Origin: Asterella californica
Lineage: Eukaryota; Streptophyta; Marchantiopsida; Marchantiales; Aytoniaceae
Direction: 5' to 3'
Length of the DNA: 64,000 bases
NCBI GenBank assembly: GCA_036924285.1
Contig: JAYKYS010000005.1
Location: forward strand, 25,580,001 to 25,644,000
Of the stretch, positions 59,561 through 64,000 are shown in pieces (the first letter of the stretch is position 1; each line of letters starts with the position of its first letter). Position numbers and translations under genes: made by a program. Under the pieces are notes generated by a model, which was given only the letters and a program-made list of their open reading frames with translations, was not told the DNA's origin and searched no databases.

Positions 59561-60070
59561 GATACACTCCCCATTACTAAAGCAACGTGCGAGAATATGG
59601 CAACCACCTCAAGTACGAGGCCCACGCATCGGCCCATCACACCCATCCACTGATGATACTTGGCCAAAGATTACGCCTGCTTTGTTTCAAGAATTCTAGC
59701 GACTCAGACAAGTCATCCAAAGCAAAGCATCCCCATTCGATCCTTGCAGAGTTTGCGGTCCAAACACTTCCAACAACTATACATCAACACCTGACTCTCA
59801 ACCTTCAAGCGAGTAATCAAGTGGTGAAGTCTGAATAGTATCAAAATCGAAGGATCAAAGGACATCTAATATTTTGTGCTTATGATGCACAAGTAGAAGA
59901 ACCAGATTAATATGGCATTATGACAAAGCCACTAACTTGGAAAAGTTACTTCCATCATCCGGAACTTCTCAATTGGTGGAAAACAGATTCTAGATGCTCG
60001 TCTAAAAATAAATTCCGCCCGCCATGCTTCACGCGGATTATCTCAGTTAATCTTAATCCAACTTGGCAAC

Positions 60071-61773
<1,703 letters not shown>

Positions 61774-62872
61774 TTCTAGTCGTGGGAGAACGCTAAAACG
61801 CTCGCGTGTTTGAAGTGATGGTGGTTCTCAAGCTCGGCAGCGCCGCAGGGCTCCGTGCTCGATCGACAACGAGAAAGGAGTCATCTCGTGTCACGTCGGG
61901 TTACTATCAGCGTTTGGCAAAACCCCCTAGGGTTCGCCTGCTCCCTTTAGCCGAGCTCCACGACGCGAATTCACCTCGCTTCTAACTAATCATGGCGAAA
62001 CCTTCTCGAGACTATACCCTAACCCGACAGTGGTTCAAGGTCCACCAATCTCTTGTTTAGAAGAGGTTAATTGTCCTTCTACATTTGGCGGGGTCATAGC
62101 TTGTCGCTGCGAGGTGCATGAAGAATCTGGCTCTTGTGATGCTCCCTGCTTAGAGCTGCTTTTCATTACAAACTTTTCATGTAAGAATCAACCCACAAAA
62201 TATGTGCACTTTAGGATTTATCTTTTTGGGAGAACAAACATATCAGTAAATGAAATCTGAATTCCATTCGGGTTCTACTACTCGACAAAACTCGTCTTTA
62301 CTTTCACATTACTATTCTAAATAAACATGAAATCTATAAAATAATAGGATTGAAACAACTTCAGGTAGTATGTAATGAGTTAACTTGGGGTTGGCTTGTG
62401 TATCCCGTGTTGAGGAGAACCCAGACCTCCTGGTTCTCATGGCGAGCAAGGTACTGCAGGAGGTGGTGTAATTCTTGTAAGAGCAATAGCTCCATGGTGA
62501 GAACAGCGCCAAAAGTATATCATAAAAAAAAGTGAAAAATGGGTTAACTAACATCTAGTAAGATAACTTCTGCTTGCACTCTTCTTTCTAGAAAACGATT
62601 CTTCTTTTATTTCATCTTTTGATCATCTAAGTCTAGCTGAAATAACTACTCATTCTCTTCATCTATCGTTTTGTTATCTCTAAGATGGTGAAACAATCTA
62701 CACATAAGAGAAAGATGAAGAAGAGATTCTCATGATCATCGAGAGGAATATACATAAGTGTTTAGTGATGATCCATCTCTCAGCTGAAATCGATATGGTT
62801 TAAACGAACAAAGAGTTGGAATTCAGTACTGGTATGAAATTCATGGATTAGGTAATTGGTGTGATGATGTAC
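61774..62872. other. eL43 upstream region and unassigned sequence
   Basis: 61774-62020 is GC-richer and probably holds the eL43 promoter. 62030-62872 shows no recognised gene. Confidence 0.4.
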
Positions 62873-63162
62873 TGTCACGTCAGTTTGGCACCTCGGCTAG
62901 GTTGACCGAGTGCGAAGTGGTGAATTCTGATAAGACTGTTAGTGTCGTCAAGGTGAGTTGGTGGGAGAGCCGACTAGAGGTATACTTCGCAGGTAGGGCT
63001 TGGAGGTCTTAGTTCTTCAAGTTAAGCCTTCAAGCTCCTAGCTATGGTGGATAATCTTTGTGAGTGTAATCTGGAGTCTTTGCAAGCACAGAGTGGATTT
63101 GGCTCGACTTTAGTGAGTATTCAGTGCCTGTTGGCATGATGGAGTGAGTACATACCATTTAT
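62873..63162 (+). repeat. Truncated LTR of the PHD-finger gypsy family
   Basis: Starts TGTCACGTCAGTTTGGCACC and follows the family LTR to the phrase ACATACCATTTATCA, where the match ends about 100 bases before the usual LTR end. Confidence 0.8.
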
Positions 63163-64000
63163 CACTTGAAGAACTCATATTGTGAGGTCTGATTGAGAGG
63201 TTTAGGTCACGGATTTCAGCCGGTGGTATCTTCGAAGTGGGTAGATCGTTGATATCTTCGATTTGCGGGTGCATGCGTGCGGCGAAGTGGTTCTTTTTGG
63301 TTGGGTGATCGATCAGAGTGTAGATAACTGTCGTTTGAACTTGTTCTTGGCCGATTTGGTGGTGAGGTAGTGCGGAAGTGCTGCTGGAATTTCTTGTGAC
63401 GGGTTTTTGTGATCAATTTGAGATCGACAGAAGTGCGTCGATGGACATCGTGTTGGCATGGATCAACAATTTGCGATGCTAAAGAATATAGTAGGTGCGC
63501 GTTGGGAAGACCATTCCAACGAACCAAAAATCGTTCGATTTGGTGAAGGATCGAAGAAGTTACAAGTCGAAGAAGGTCACGGGTGGTCCAAAATCTGACT
63601 TAAACTCGCTTGCGAGTGTCAATTTGACAGATTTCGACCTTGTGGCGTGCAATTTCAACCTAAGAGTTGTTGTTTTGGGTGTGTCTTCTTCATACGCGTC
63701 CTTCTTGTGGTGTTTGACTTGAGTTTTTTCTCCTACCCAAATTGGAGCGGAGCGAAGAGTGATTGAGAGTGTCTAGGAGCAGAGATGCGTGAGTGCGGGA
63801 CGGAGCGGAGCTCGAGCCCGCCGCAAGCCAGCTTGCTGGCGTGCGTGAGAGATGTATACAAGTTTCAGTTGTGTGAGAAGTGTAAAATCAGTAGGTCGCT
63901 CATCCCAACACTATTCCTGAACTTGTACCCTTAACTCTATAATCTTTACCACTAGACCAATAGCTCTTGGTGTCTTATAGGGATGCGTGCAAGTACTTAT
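63163..64000. other. No recognisable gene; possible tRNA-like sequence at the end
   Basis: 63163-63900 has moderate GC and a few open frames but no family I recognise. On the minus strand at about 63914-63959 there is a perfect RNA polymerase III A-box (TGGTCTAGTGG) and a weak B-box (GTTCAGGAA) 37 bases later, as in a decayed tRNA-derived SINE head. Confidence 0.3.

Overview
The window looks like plant nuclear DNA, most likely from a land plant. Three spliced host genes have plant-type introns and best fit plant family members. They sit among LTR and non-LTR retrotransposons of plant type. I cannot name the species; the retroelement set (a gypsy lineage with a C-terminal PHD finger and a LINE lineage with a long C-terminal tail) reminds me of non-seed plants, but that is a weak recollection.

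Layout. 1-1640: minus-strand Ty1-copia remnant, cut by the window edge. 4120-10272: old plus-strand Ty3-gypsy element with recognisable LTRs and a decayed pol. 10285-11062: 3' end (PHD finger plus LTR) of a second gypsy family. 11851-18031: a recent full-length chromodomain Ty3-gypsy element. Its LTRs appear identical apart from one 14-base indel, and it has a 5-base target duplication, PBS, PPT, and a striking array of perfect heat-shock elements in each LTR. 18278-24300: AT-rich sequence with a plus-strand LINE remnant at its end. 26902-28854: DCC1, minus strand. 29720-32430: minus-strand LINE remnant. 33999-37441: two fragments of the PHD gypsy family in head-to-head inverted orientation, followed by a minus-strand gag remnant. 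38748-39320: another LTR remnant. 44082-50032: seven-exon mitochondrial carrier gene, minus strand. 53668-54076: solo LTR of the PHD family. 57900-59700: unrecognised GC-richer segment. 60071 to about 61773: ribosomal protein eL43, minus strand. 62873-63162: LTR fragment.

The host genes are housekeeping functions: sister-chromatid cohesion and replication clamp loading (DCC1), mitochondrial solute transport, and cytosolic translation. They show no operon-like linkage; they are islands between transposons. All three splice cleanly in frame with GT-AG introns, so the frame breaks in the young gypsy element are more likely biological than sequencing error. The observations most worth following are the heat-shock-element LTR, the duplicated-domain leader ORFs of that element, the PHD-finger gypsy family, and the inverted pair of that family.
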